This document shows, one piece after another, positions 35,981-44,785 of a stretch of 64,000 nt of DNA. The notes beneath the pieces were generated by a model that searched no databases, was not told where the DNA came from, and was given only the letters and a program-made list of their open reading frames with translations. Origin of the DNA: Collinsella sp. TM10-22 (GTDB lineage Bacteria > Actinomycetota > Coriobacteriia > Coriobacteriales > Coriobacteriaceae). The position numbers and the translations under genes were made by a program. The stretch covers positions 359,632 through 423,631 of the forward strand of contig NZ_QSOC01000001.1 of NCBI RefSeq assembly GCF_003466125.1, written 5' to 3'. The first letter of the stretch is position 1. The number at the start of each line of letters is the position of its first letter.

Positions 35981-37087
35981 ATGGCGATTACCATCGATAT
36001 CGACACTGCACGCCCCTACCAGGTACATGTTGGCACGTTTTTGCTGGAGCAGGCGGGACCGCTCGTGCGCGCCACTGCCGGCGGCACCAAGGCTGTCATC
36101 GTGACGGATACCAACGTAGGCCCGCTCTACCAGATGCCCGTTAAGCAGAGCCTGGAGGCATCAGGCTACGAAGTGAGTATCTGCACCTTCGAGGCCGGCG
36201 AGGCACACAAGCGCGCCGAGACCTACGTTGCCATTTTGGAGTTTGTGGCCGAGCACGAGCTTTCGCGCTCCGACGTGATCGTGGCACTCGGCGGCGGCGT
36301 CGTGGGCGACGTGGCGGGCTTTGTGGCCGCCACCTACATGCGCGGCTGCAAGTTTGTGCAGATCCCGACGAGTCTGCTCGCCATGGTGGATTCGTCGGTG
36401 GGCGGCAAGACCGCCATCGACCTGGCTGCCGGCAAGAACTTGGCCGGCGCCTTTTGGCAGCCGAGCGTGGTTATCGCCGACGTGGGGTGCCTGGCCACCC
36501 TCACGCCCGAGCAGTTCGCCGACGGCTGCGGCGAGGTCGTCAAGCATGCCGTGATCGCCGACCCGGAGCTTTTCGCCGAGCTGGAGAAGACCCCGCTCAC
36601 GCTGGAGCTGCTCAACCGCGATGTGACCCGCGTAGCGCTCATCATCGCCCGCAATATCGACATCAAGCGCGCCGTGGTCGTCGCCGACGAGCGCGAAACA
36701 AACCAGCGCAAGCTGCTCAACTTTGGACACAGCGCCGGACACGCCGTCGAGGCCTGCGAGCACTTTGAGCTCGGACACGGCAACTGCGTGTCGATCGGCA
36801 TGGGCATCATCACGCGCGCCGCGGCCCTGCACGGCGTTTGCGATGCTGCACTGCCCGGTCGTATTGAGGAACTCTGCGCCCGCCATGGCCTCAAGACCCG
36901 CTGCGACCTAGATGCCGACGCCGTCTTTGCCGAGGCGCTGCACGACAAGAAGCGCGCGGGCGACACCATCGACCTGGTGATTCCGCACGGCATTGGCCGC
37001 TGCAGCATCGACTGCACGCCGCTTTCCACTTTCCACGAACTCATTGCCGAGGGCCTCGGCCAGAAGGGAGACGCATCCGCATGCTAG
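35981..37087 (+). CDS. aroB: 3-dehydroquinate synthase
   Basis: Second shikimate step, DAHP to 3-dehydroquinate, NAD and Zn/Co dependent. 368 residues with ALGGGVVGDVAGFVAATYMR, FVQIPTSLLAMVDSSVGGKT, DGCGEVVKHAVI and the metal ligands in NFGHSAGHAVEA and FELGHGNCVSIGM. AAAGGA lies ahead of the ATG. Its last seven bases overlap aroA. Confidence 0.96.
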   Translation: MAITIDIDTARPYQVHVGTFLLEQAGPLVRATAGGTKAVIVTDTNVGPLYQMPVKQSLEASGYEVSICTFEAGEAHKRAETYVAILEFVAEHELSRSDVIVALGGGVVGDVAGFVAATYMRGCKFVQIPTSLLAMVDSSVGGKTAIDLAAGKNLAGAFWQPSVVIADVGCLATLTPEQFADGCGEVVKHAVIADPELFAELEKTPLTLELLNRDVTRVALIIARNIDIKRAVVVADERETNQRKLLNFGHSAGHAVEACEHFELGHGNCVSIGMGIITRAAALHGVCDAALPGRIEELCARHGLKTRCDLDADAVFAEALHDKKRAGDTIDLVIPHGIGRCSIDCTPLSTFHELIAEGLGQKGDASAC

Positions 37088-38400
37088 CCCGCATCACCCC
37101 GTCCCCGCTCAAGGGCACCGTTCCCGCCATCGCGTCCAAGTCGATGGCACATCGCCTGATCATCTGCGCTGCGCTTGCCAACGGCGAGACACACGTCACC
37201 TGCAACACCACCTGCGCCGACATCGAGGCCACGGTGCGTTGCCTTACGGCGCTGGGCGCCCGCATCGAGACCGTCGAGGACGGCTTCCAGGTCCACCCCA
37301 CCATGAAGAGTGTTGAGTTTGGCCTGCTCAAAGCACTTGCGGGCGGCACGCTCGACTGCGGCGAAAGCGGCTCCACGCTCCGCTTTATGTTGCCCGTCGC
37401 CTGCGCGCTGGGCGCAGAAGCAACTTTTGTGGGTCAGGGACGCTTGGGCGCCCGCCCGCTGTCCCCGCTCTCGGACGAGATCATCGCCGCCGGATGCGAC
37501 CTACAGGGTCTGGGCGGTTTTCCGCTCAAGACGAGCGGCCGCATGCGCCCGGGCACCTTTGTGCTTCCGGGCAACGTGAGCTCGCAGTATATCTCCGGCC
37601 TGCTGCTGGCGGCCCCGCTACTGGCCCAGCCCTCCTGTGTGCAGGTGACCGGCCTCATCGAGAGCCGCCCCTATATCAACCTGACCATCCAGGCCATGAA
37701 GGCCTTTGGCGTCGAGGTCAACGTCGAACGTATTCCGGCCAAGGACGGCCAGCCCGAGGTCACGAACTTCCGCGTGAGCAGCGGCTCGTACCGCACGCCC
37801 GGCAACGTGGCCGTCGAGGGCGACTGGTCCAACGCCGCCTTTTGGCTGTGCGCCGGTGCCATCGGATGCGACCCCATCACCGTCGAGGGCGTGTCGCTGA
37901 GCTCCGCACAGGGCGACCGCAACGTGCTTGCCGCGCTTTCGCGCTTTGGCGCCCGCATCGTGCGCTCCACCAACGCCGCCACCGTGCAGTCCGACAAGCT
38001 CGCCGGCTTTGAGATGAGTGCCCACGACATTCCGGACCTGGTGCCCGTTATCTCGGCCGTGGCCTCGCTGGCACAGGGCCGCACCTTTATCCGCGATTGC
38101 GCCCGCCTGCGCATCAAGGAATCCGACCGCCTAGTCACCACCACCCGCGAGCTCACCGCGCTGGGCGCGCAAGTGCGCATTGCCGGTGACGACCTCATCA
38201 TCAAGGGCGTCGATGCCTTCACCGGCGGCGAGGTCGATTCGCACAACGACCACCGCATCGCCATGATGGCCGCGATCGCCGCGAGCCGCGCCACCGGCGA
38301 GGTCGTGATCCACGGCGCCGAGGCCGTCAACAAGTCCTATCCCGATTTCTTCGACCACTACCGCCTGCTGGGCGGCAAGGTCACACTCGAGGAGGAATAG
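37081..38400 (+). CDS. aroA: 3-phosphoshikimate 1-carboxyvinyltransferase (EPSP synthase)
   Basis: Joins PEP to shikimate-3-phosphate; the glyphosate target. 439 residues with the N-terminal IASKSMAHRLIICAALANG, DCGESGSTLRFMLPVACALG, a QYISGLLLAAPLL segment and the C-terminal RLRIKESDRL and NDHRIAMMAAIAA. The glyphosate-site loop reads DCGESGSTLRFMLP instead of the usual LGNAGTAMRPL, as in class II-like or insensitive forms. Its start overlaps aroB by seven bases. Confidence 0.95.
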   Translation: MLARITPSPLKGTVPAIASKSMAHRLIICAALANGETHVTCNTTCADIEATVRCLTALGARIETVEDGFQVHPTMKSVEFGLLKALAGGTLDCGESGSTLRFMLPVACALGAEATFVGQGRLGARPLSPLSDEIIAAGCDLQGLGGFPLKTSGRMRPGTFVLPGNVSSQYISGLLLAAPLLAQPSCVQVTGLIESRPYINLTIQAMKAFGVEVNVERIPAKDGQPEVTNFRVSSGSYRTPGNVAVEGDWSNAAFWLCAGAIGCDPITVEGVSLSSAQGDRNVLAALSRFGARIVRSTNAATVQSDKLAGFEMSAHDIPDLVPVISAVASLAQGRTFIRDCARLRIKESDRLVTTTRELTALGAQVRIAGDDLIIKGVDAFTGGEVDSHNDHRIAMMAAIAASRATGEVVIHGAEAVNKSYPDFFDHYRLLGGKVTLEEE

Positions 38401-38401
38401 C

Positions 38402-39499
38402 ATGTCCTCGACCTTTGGCAACGTCTTGCACTTAAGCATCTTCGGCCAGTCGCACTCCCCCGCCATCGGCTGCTCGCTCGATGGCATTCCGGCGGGCATC
38501 GCTGTGGACCAGGAGCAGTTGCAGGCCTTCCTCGACCGTCGTGCCCCCGGTCGCGACGAGACCGCGACCAAACGCCGCGAGGCCGACGCCGCGCATATCA
38601 TTGCCGGTGTGGTAGACGGGCACACCACCGGCGCACCTATCGCCGCGATTATCGAAAACACCAACACGCGCTCCAAGGACTATTCCGAGCTGCGCCGCAA
38701 ACCCCGTCCGGGACATGCCGATTTTCCGGCGCGCGTAAAGTATCACAACATGCACGACGTCGCCGGCGGCGGGCACTTCTCCGGCCGCCTGACGGCCCCC
38801 TTGTGCATCGCCGGCGGCATCGCGCTGCAGGCACTCGAGGCCCGCGGCATTCAGGTCATGGCGCACGCGGCGCAGATCGGCGGCATCTCCGACCTGCCCA
38901 TGGACGACATGGTCTATCGCGAGGCCGACCGCAAGGCGATCCTAACGAACGATCTGCCGTGCATTGACACCGCCGCAGCCGGCCGCATGCGCGAGGAGAT
39001 CCTTGCCGCGCGCGACGAACTCGACAGCATCGGCGGCATCGTGGAGTGCGGCATTTACGGGCTTCCCGCGGGCATCGGCGACCCCATGTTCGACGGCATC
39101 GAGAACCGCATCGCGCAAATCGCGTTTGGCATTCCCGCCGTAAAGGGCGTGGAGTTTGGCATGGGCTTTGCGGTGGCCGCCATGCGCGGCAGCGAGAACA
39201 ACGATCCGTATCGCATCGATGCAGAGTCGGGCGAGATCGAGGTTGAATCCAACAACGCTGGAGGCATCCTAGGCGGCATTTCGACCGGCGCGCCTGTCAT
39301 GTGGCGCATGGCCGTAAAGCCGACGCCCTCCATCGGTCGCGAGCAGCAGACCGTAGACATGGACGCCATGGAAAACGCCGAGCTCTCTGTCCACGGCCGT
39401 CACGATCCCTGCATCGTCCCGCGCGCCGTCCCCGTAGCCGAAGCAGCAGCTGCCCTCGCGATTTGGGATGCCCTCCTCGAGGACGCCGCCCAGCGCTAA
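38402..39499 (+). CDS. aroC: Chorismate synthase
   Basis: FMN-dependent last common step, EPSP to chorismate. 365 residues with FGQSHSPAIGCSLDGIPAG, RRAPGRDETATKRREAD, GHADFPARVKYHNMHDVAGG, GGHFSGRLTAPL, ESNNAGGILGGISTGAP and a C-terminal HDPCIVPRAVPVAEA. GAGGAGGAATAGC lies directly before the ATG, which starts two bases after aroA. Confidence 0.96.
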   Translation: MSSTFGNVLHLSIFGQSHSPAIGCSLDGIPAGIAVDQEQLQAFLDRRAPGRDETATKRREADAAHIIAGVVDGHTTGAPIAAIIENTNTRSKDYSELRRKPRPGHADFPARVKYHNMHDVAGGGHFSGRLTAPLCIAGGIALQALEARGIQVMAHAAQIGGISDLPMDDMVYREADRKAILTNDLPCIDTAAAGRMREEILAARDELDSIGGIVECGIYGLPAGIGDPMFDGIENRIAQIAFGIPAVKGVEFGMGFAVAAMRGSENNDPYRIDAESGEIEVESNNAGGILGGISTGAPVMWRMAVKPTPSIGREQQTVDMDAMENAELSVHGRHDPCIVPRAVPVAEAAAALAIWDALLEDAAQR

Positions 39500-39513
39500 T
39501 CCGCCCACCCCAA

Positions 39514-39645
39514 GGGTAGTTAATTTGGGACGGGGCTTTTTTAATTTGGGACGGGGCTTTTTTAGCTACCCCGGCAGTTAACGCGACGTTTTGGCCGATT
39601 TGCTGCCGGGGTAGCTAAAATAGCCCCGTCCCAAATTAACTACCC
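39514..39645. repeat. GGGTAGCTAA-type palindromic repeat, copy 4 (inverted pair with duplicated core)
   Basis: Left unit 39514-39571 contains the core TTTGGGACGGGGCTTTTTTA twice in tandem; right unit 39609-39645 is inverted. The ends read GGGTAGTTAA and TTAACTACCC, a matched change from the AGCTA form elsewhere, so pairing is kept. It fills the gap between aroC and pheA. Confidence 0.85.
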
Positions 39646-39673
39646 CAGGCAACGATTTACGAAAGGGGCCTCC

Positions 39674-40819
39674 ATGGACCTTGCTGACATCCGCCAGGCC
39701 ATCGATGGCATCGACACCACGCTCCTCAACAGCTTTGTCGAGCGTATGGACATTGCCACCGAGGTCGCCAAATCAAAGATCGAGATGGGCAAGGCCGTCT
39801 TTGACCCCGCCCGCGAGCGCTCCAAACTCAACAGCCTCGCCAGCCGCGCGCCCGAGCGCTACGAGGCGCAGACCATCACCCTGTTCCGTCTCCTCATGAG
39901 CATGAGCAAGGCCGAGCAGCAGCGCTACATCAACGAGCTCAAGGGCATCACGGTGTCGCAAAAGGCCCATGCCACAGCCGCAGCCTTTAACACGCCCTTC
40001 CCTCAAACGGCCACCGTTGCCTGCCAGGGCGTCGAAGGCGCCTATAGCCAGATAGCCGCGTGCAAACTCTTCGACGTGCCCGATATTGCGTTCTTCGAGA
40101 CCTTCGAGGGAGTCATGCGCGCCGTGCGCGACGGCTTCTGCGAATTTGGCGTGCTGCCCATCGAGAACTCCACCGCTGGCTCGGTCAACGCTGTCTACGA
40201 CCTGCTCGCCCAGTTCGACTTCCATATCGTGCGCTCGCTGCGTCTCAAGATCGACCACAACCTGCTCGTCAAACCCGGCACCAAGCTCGCCGACGTGCAC
40301 GAGGTCTATAGCCACGGCCAGGCTATCGCCCAGTGCGCCGGCTTTATCGAGGCGCACGACCTGCACGCCACCAAATACCCCAACACGGCCATGTCGGCCG
40401 AGATGGTCGCCAGCTCCGAGCGCACCGATGTTGCCGCCATCGCATCGCGCAGCTGCGCGGCACTCTATGGCCTGGAGGTGCTGGAGCCCAACATCCAGGA
40501 CTCGGACAACAACTACACGCGCTTTGTCGTCATCAGCCGCGAGCCGCGCGTCTATCCCGGCGCCAACCGCACCTCGCTCATGATTACCACGGCCAACGAG
40601 CCGGGCGCCCTCTACCGCGTGCTCGAGCGCTTCTATGCGCTCAACATCAACCTCATCAAGCTCGAGAGCCGCCCCATCCCCGGGCACGACTTTGAGTTTA
40701 TGTTCTACTTTGACCTGGACTGCCCCTTTGGCAGTAAGGCCCTCGACGACTTGCTCGACTCCATCGACGACGTATGCGAGAGCTTCACCTACTTTGGCAG
40801 CTACACGGAGGTGCTCTAG
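39674..40819 (+). CDS. pheA: Chorismate mutase / prephenate dehydratase (P-protein)
   Basis: Bifunctional enzyme of the phenylalanine branch. Residues 1-90 form an AroQ-type chorismate mutase helix bundle (DLADIRQAIDGIDTTLLNSF). Residues ~110-285 form the dehydratase with CQGVEGAYSQIAACKLF, GVLPIENSTAGSVNAVYDLL and the catalytic NNYTRFVVISREP. Residues ~300-381 form an ACT domain with NEPGALYRVLERF and KLESRP, the Phe-binding feedback site. AAAGGGG precedes the ATG. Repeat copy 4 lies upstream and might separate it from the aroF-aroC message. Confidence 0.95.
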   Translation: MDLADIRQAIDGIDTTLLNSFVERMDIATEVAKSKIEMGKAVFDPARERSKLNSLASRAPERYEAQTITLFRLLMSMSKAEQQRYINELKGITVSQKAHATAAAFNTPFPQTATVACQGVEGAYSQIAACKLFDVPDIAFFETFEGVMRAVRDGFCEFGVLPIENSTAGSVNAVYDLLAQFDFHIVRSLRLKIDHNLLVKPGTKLADVHEVYSHGQAIAQCAGFIEAHDLHATKYPNTAMSAEMVASSERTDVAAIASRSCAALYGLEVLEPNIQDSDNNYTRFVVISREPRVYPGANRTSLMITTANEPGALYRVLERFYALNINLIKLESRPIPGHDFEFMFYFDLDCPFGSKALDDLLDSIDDVCESFTYFGSYTEVL

Positions 40820-42070
40820 ATGACCGATACCGCCGCAGCCCGTCCCTACGGCGTTCTGGGCCGTGTGCTGGGCCACAGCTATACCCCGACCATCTACAAG
40901 GAGCTCGCGGGGCTGGAGTACGTGCGCTTTGAGCGCGAGCCCGAGGAACTTGAGACTTTTATGACGGGCGACGAATGGGAGGGCACCAACGTGACCATCC
41001 CATACAAGCGCGCCGTCATGGAATACCTGGACGAGCTGAGTCCGTTGGCCGAGCGCATGGGCAACGTCAACACCATCACACGTCTGCCTGACGGCCGCCT
41101 GCGTGGCGACAACACCGACTACTTTGGTTTTCAGTGCCTGGTCGAGGAATTGGGCGTAGAGGTTTCCGGCAAGAAGGTCCTCGTGCTTGGCGCCACCGGT
41201 GGTGCCGGCACCACGGCAAGCATGGTGCTGGGAGATCTGGGCGCCACCGTGGTGCCCGTGGGCCGCACAAGCGAGGTCAACTACGGCAACATCGCGCAGC
41301 AATCCGATGCCACGCTACTCGTTAACTGCACGCCCGCCGGCATGTTCCCCCACTGCCCCGACGCTCCCTGCACGCTCGAAGGGCTTGACGCGCTCGAGGG
41401 CGTCATCGACATTGTCTACAACCCCGCCCGCACGGGACTCATGCTCGAGACCGAGCGCCGCGGCATCCCCTGCATCGGTGGCCTGCTGATGCTCGTGGCC
41501 CAAGCGGCACAGACCGTCGAGCGCTATACCGGCCAAGTCACCCCGCGCAAGCGCATCTTGGACGTAACGGAGCGTCTGTCCCGCCGCGAGCAAAACATTG
41601 CCCTGATCGGCATGCCGGGTTCGGGCAAGACCCGCGTGGGTGAGCAGATCGCCCAGCTCACGGGCCGCGAGCACATCGACCTCGATCGCGCCCTCGAGGA
41701 ACGTCTGGGCATGCCCTGTGCCGACTTTATCGTCGAGCGCGGCGAGGTGGCCTTCCGCGAGCAGGAGACGGCGGCGCTGTCCGACATCTCCAAGCGCAGC
41801 GGCCTGGTGCTCTCAACCGGCGGCGGCGTGGTCACGCGCGACGAGAATTACCCGCTGCTGCACCAAAACAGCCAGGTCGTGATGCTCAACCGCAAGCTCG
41901 ACGAGCTCGCCCACAAGGGCCGCCCTATCACCGCGCGCGACGGCATCGACAAGCTCGCCCAGCAGCGCATGCCACGCTACCGCGCCTGGGCCGACTACAT
42001 CATCGACTCACGCGACTGCGCCGCCAACACCGCCCAAGCCCTCCTCGACACCCTCCCACCCGCTCTCTAA
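40820..42070 (+). CDS. aroE-aroK: Shikimate dehydrogenase-shikimate kinase fusion
   Basis: One 416-residue polypeptide with two consecutive pathway enzymes. Residues 1-~250 are AroE: GRVLGHSYTPTIYKELAG, catalytic Lys in GTNVTIPYKRAVMEYLD, NTD in LRGDNTDYFGF and VLVLGATGGAGTTASMVLGD. Residues ~255-416 are shikimate kinase: ALIGMPGSGKTRVGEQIAQ (P-loop), HIDLDRALEERLGM, ERGEVAFREQE and STGGGVVTRDEN. The usual SxS of the AroE shikimate site reads HSYTP, so the second Ser is Thr. The ATG follows the pheA stop with no gap. Confidence 0.95.
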   Translation: MTDTAAARPYGVLGRVLGHSYTPTIYKELAGLEYVRFEREPEELETFMTGDEWEGTNVTIPYKRAVMEYLDELSPLAERMGNVNTITRLPDGRLRGDNTDYFGFQCLVEELGVEVSGKKVLVLGATGGAGTTASMVLGDLGATVVPVGRTSEVNYGNIAQQSDATLLVNCTPAGMFPHCPDAPCTLEGLDALEGVIDIVYNPARTGLMLETERRGIPCIGGLLMLVAQAAQTVERYTGQVTPRKRILDVTERLSRREQNIALIGMPGSGKTRVGEQIAQLTGREHIDLDRALEERLGMPCADFIVERGEVAFREQETAALSDISKRSGLVLSTGGGVVTRDENYPLLHQNSQVVMLNRKLDELAHKGRPITARDGIDKLAQQRMPRYRAWADYIIDSRDCAANTAQALLDTLPPAL

Positions 42071-42076
42071 CAAATA

Positions 42077-42112
42077 CCACCACAAAGGGGCAGGCACCTT
42101 TGTGGTGGTTTT
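42077..42112 (+). terminator. Terminator between aroE-aroK and aroQ
   Basis: CCACCACAAAGG and CCTTTGTGGTGG pair perfectly around GGCAGGCA and are followed by TTTT. It ends 21 bases before the aroQ start, so aroQ may depend on read-through. Confidence 0.75.
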
Positions 42113-42133
42113 CCAATCGCAAAGGAAGCAACC

Positions 42134-42568
42134 ATGAAAGCACTCGTCATCAACGGCCCCAACCTCAACATGCTCGGCATTCGCGAGCCGGGCATCTATG
42201 GCAGCGACAACTACGACCGCTTAGTGCAGATCTGCCAGGAAGCGGGCACCGCACAGGGCTTCGACGAGGTCGAGGTCTTCCAGTCTAACCACGAGGGCGG
42301 CATCGTCGACAAGATCCAGGAGGCCTATAGCAAGGTCGACGGCATCGTCATCAACCCGGCGGCCTACACGCACACGAGCGTGGCGATCCTCGACGCCCTC
42401 AAGGCCGTCGCCATCCCTGCCATCGAGGTACACATCAGCGCCGTAGAGACACGCGAGGACTTCCGCCAGGTGAGCTATGCACGCCTGGCCTGCTTCGCCA
42501 CCATCACCGGCGAAGGCCTCCAAGGCTACGCCCACGCGTTGGAGCTGCTGAAAGAGCGTCTAGCCTAG
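42134..42568 (+). CDS. aroQ: 3-dehydroquinate dehydratase, type II
   Basis: Dodecameric type II enzyme for the third shikimate step. 144 residues with VINGPNLNMLGIREPGIYG (catalytic Tyr), FQSNHEGGIVDKIQ, INPAAYTHTSVAILDAL and IEVHISAVETREDFR (catalytic His in EVH). AAAGGA lies upstream of the ATG. It completes the set of shikimate enzymes in this block, so no separate type I aroD is needed. Confidence 0.96.
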   Translation: MKALVINGPNLNMLGIREPGIYGSDNYDRLVQICQEAGTAQGFDEVEVFQSNHEGGIVDKIQEAYSKVDGIVINPAAYTHTSVAILDALKAVAIPAIEVHISAVETREDFRQVSYARLACFATITGEGLQGYAHALELLKERLA

Positions 42569-42635
42569 GAAAAAGCAAACAAAGCGACAGGATCGAGCGT
42601 ATTGGTCTTCCGTCCGCCAAGGTAACATCCATAAG

Positions 42636-42679
42636 TAAAACGCGCGTCCGCAGCACACATTCTGTGGACGCGCGTTTTT
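42636..42679. terminator. Strong bidirectional terminator after aroQ
   Basis: AAAACGCGCGTCC...GGACGCGCGTTTT with an inner GCAG/CTGT pairing and loop CACACATT; T-rich in both directions. It marks the end of the aro block. Confidence 0.85.
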
Positions 42680-42753
42680 CTTGTACGAACCCCATCAAAC
42701 GCAAACTGACAACATACCAGCTTTACAACCATCTATTTAGTATTAATATGGTA

Positions 42754-42786
42754 GGTATCCTATACGTTCCGGTATCTGAAAGGAAC
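42754..42786 (+). promoter_or_regulatory. Repeats in front of the XRE regulator gene
   Basis: GGTATC is repeated at 42754 and 42771, 17 bases apart, and GTTCC/GGAAC form an inverted repeat (42766-42786). These lie within 40 bases of the ATG, where an autoregulatory operator would sit. Confidence 0.3.
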
Positions 42787-42790
42787 AAAG

Positions 42791-43594
42791 ATGCCTCCAA
42801 AGACGATCCAAGTTAGTGAAAATCTGGCATACCAAATCAAAACAAGGAGAGCAGAACTGGGTCTTAGCATCGAAGAAGCAGCTTCCAGAGCCGGTATCGG
42901 GGCAAAAACATGGGGTAAGTATGAGAGCGGCCAATCCATTCGAAGCGACAAGGCAACAGCTGTATGCAAAGTCCTGAAATGGAAAAACTTCCCCGATGAT
43001 TCTGCAGCAGAGACTGTTAATGAGGACACAACAAAGGAATCGCTGGCAATCGATTCGTCTCATGCCGCCTGGTCCCAATTCTTAAAAGACGAATACGGTT
43101 ATAAAGGTGCAGCGTCCTTCGCCTTTGGCACCGATATTCTGCTTGACTATATTAATCAAGATCTTGAGGACCTTTCTCATCTTCCAAAAGGGACTCATGT
43201 TGGACAACTCCCCGATAGCTGGATAATTGACTTACTTCCATCTCAATACCTGATGAAGTACGACTATGACTTTCTGTTCAGGTTGCGAGCAGATCTGATT
43301 AGATATCGCCTGAGAGCAAAACACGGACATGACTTAATGGCTCACACCGTTGCACAAGAATTACTTGTAAGGCTGATCCGAGACGCGTCATTCGAACTCG
43401 TTTCCGACTGGGAATCCAATGAGACCGATCTCGATGCAAACGGCTATCCAAGAGATTTAGGTTGGGATCAATGGCCCGAAGATATCTGCGGGGACGATGA
43501 TTTCAGATTCTTCATTGACGACGACAAATGGACGGAAAAAAATGATTCCTACTCATTCGAAAACTGGTTCGAACCCCAGTTTTATCTAAGTTAA
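42791..43594 (+). CDS. XRE-family helix-turn-helix protein
   Basis: 267 residues. An N-terminal Cro/CI-type domain (about 10-70; QIKTRRAELGLSIEEAASRA, GIGAKTWGKYESGQSIRS) is followed by ~190 residues of unknown type rich in Asp, Trp and Tyr (LGWDQWPEDICGDDDFRFF). AAAGGAAC precedes the ATG. The gene is clearly more AT-rich than the aro genes before it and is flanked by terminators on both sides, which suggests acquisition as a single-gene unit. The C-terminal part may be a sensor or ligand domain; I do not recognise it. Confidence 0.75.
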   Translation: MPPKTIQVSENLAYQIKTRRAELGLSIEEAASRAGIGAKTWGKYESGQSIRSDKATAVCKVLKWKNFPDDSAAETVNEDTTKESLAIDSSHAAWSQFLKDEYGYKGAASFAFGTDILLDYINQDLEDLSHLPKGTHVGQLPDSWIIDLLPSQYLMKYDYDFLFRLRADLIRYRLRAKHGHDLMAHTVAQELLVRLIRDASFELVSDWESNETDLDANGYPRDLGWDQWPEDICGDDDFRFFIDDDKWTEKNDSYSFENWFEPQFYLS

Positions 43595-43683
43595 CCAGGT
43601 GGAAAAGTGCGAGATCAGACGTAAAATCAAGCAATCGAGTCAAAGCCCAGCACGAATTCGCACCTCGAAACCCTTTCATAATA

Positions 43684-43722
43684 GCGAGAGGCGGCTCTCA
43701 AAAAGACCGCCTCCCGCTTTTA
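43684..43722 (+). terminator. Terminator between the XRE gene and the acyltransferase
   Basis: GCG-AGAGGCGG pairs with CCGCCTC-CCGC around a 12-base loop, followed by TTTTAA on the plus strand. The opposite strand is less T-rich. Confidence 0.65.
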
Positions 43723-43723
43723 A

Positions 43724-44710
43724 TTACGCCTTCTTGATGACGTACGCCAACCCTATGTCGCACCCGCAGCGCACAATCGACGCAAGGAGCCATGGCACTG
43801 GCAACGCCATAAGCAACGGCATGGTCTGCCAGGGGATAAACCAATCGACCGTGTGGATTGCAAAGATGGCAAGACTGGCCTGTCCGCAGAACACGAGCGC
43901 TTGTTCAAAGGACCCCAAAACCGGCACGTCTTTCAACTTCTCCAGCGCCATGGAAACCCAGCACACGCAATAGCTGCCGGCAAGAGCGGCAACTGTCGCA
44001 ACCACAAACCCATCCACGCGGCGGCTCGAAAGCTCAAGCCCACTCAGCGCGGCAAGGACAAGCCAAGCGACACCGGCTCCAATAAACAGCAAGGCCTTGC
44101 TCACGCTCGTCTCGAGCCCCCTTTGGCGCGCCGTATAGCCAATCCACATCAGCAAGACGATGTAGCAGCTCAGATCCAAATCGAGCGGCAGGTAAACACC
44201 AAAATAGCGAGACACGCTCAAACCGCAAAAGGCAATCGCGGCACAGACAACGCCCTGCCAAACAACCCCAATCCCGCCGCGATCAAACAACCGCACAAGC
44301 GCATTAAACAGCAGGCGCGACGTAAACAGCGCCGCCAAAAACCATGCCATGCCAACGGCAGCGACACCAAGCCCAGGCACATCAACGCCCGAAGCAAACA
44401 CAAGCGTCTTAAGCCCCGCAACCAGCGTACCGCTCGTCAAAGGAGCGCCGCTCATCAAGAACGTCGGCACCTGCCACGCCAGTGCAAGAACCACATACGG
44501 CACCAGCAGGCGCGACACCGAACCACTCAGCAGCTCGCGCCACGGCTTCGGCCTAAACGTATACCCGGCAAGAATAAAGAACACCGGCATATGAAACGAG
44601 AAGATCGCGTGCCGCAAGGGAGAGGGATTTGGGACGGTGTGCCCCACAATGACCAGAATAATTGCAATTCCCTTCGCAATATCGATCCAGTCGAGCCTTT
44701 TGCTTCCCAT
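43724..44710 (-). CDS. Membrane acyltransferase (acyltransferase 3 family)
   Basis: 328 residues with ~10 hydrophobic segments. The family start RLDWIDIAKGIAIILVIVGH and then FSFHMPVFFILAGYTFRP identify acyltransferase 3 proteins (OafA/fucose 4-O-acetylase type), which acetylate surface glycans. The catalytic His is in VGHTVPNPSP. The ATG at 44710 has GAAGGG six bases ahead; an upstream extension MCCGFEGFA is unlikely. It lies next to the polysaccharide locus but beyond a tRNA gene, so membership is uncertain. Confidence 0.85.
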   Translation of the reverse strand: MGSKRLDWIDIAKGIAIILVIVGHTVPNPSPLRHAIFSFHMPVFFILAGYTFRPKPWRELLSGSVSRLLVPYVVLALAWQVPTFLMSGAPLTSGTLVAGLKTLVFASGVDVPGLGVAAVGMAWFLAALFTSRLLFNALVRLFDRGGIGVVWQGVVCAAIAFCGLSVSRYFGVYLPLDLDLSCYIVLLMWIGYTARQRGLETSVSKALLFIGAGVAWLVLAALSGLELSSRRVDGFVVATVAALAGSYCVCWVSMALEKLKDVPVLGSFEQALVFCGQASLAIFAIHTVDWFIPWQTMPLLMALPVPWLLASIVRCGCDIGLAYVIKKA

Positions 44711-44785
44711 TGCGAACCCTTCAAAACCGCAGCACACAAGATGAAAAAAGCCCAGACCACCAAGCGGTCTGGGCTTAATAAACGA

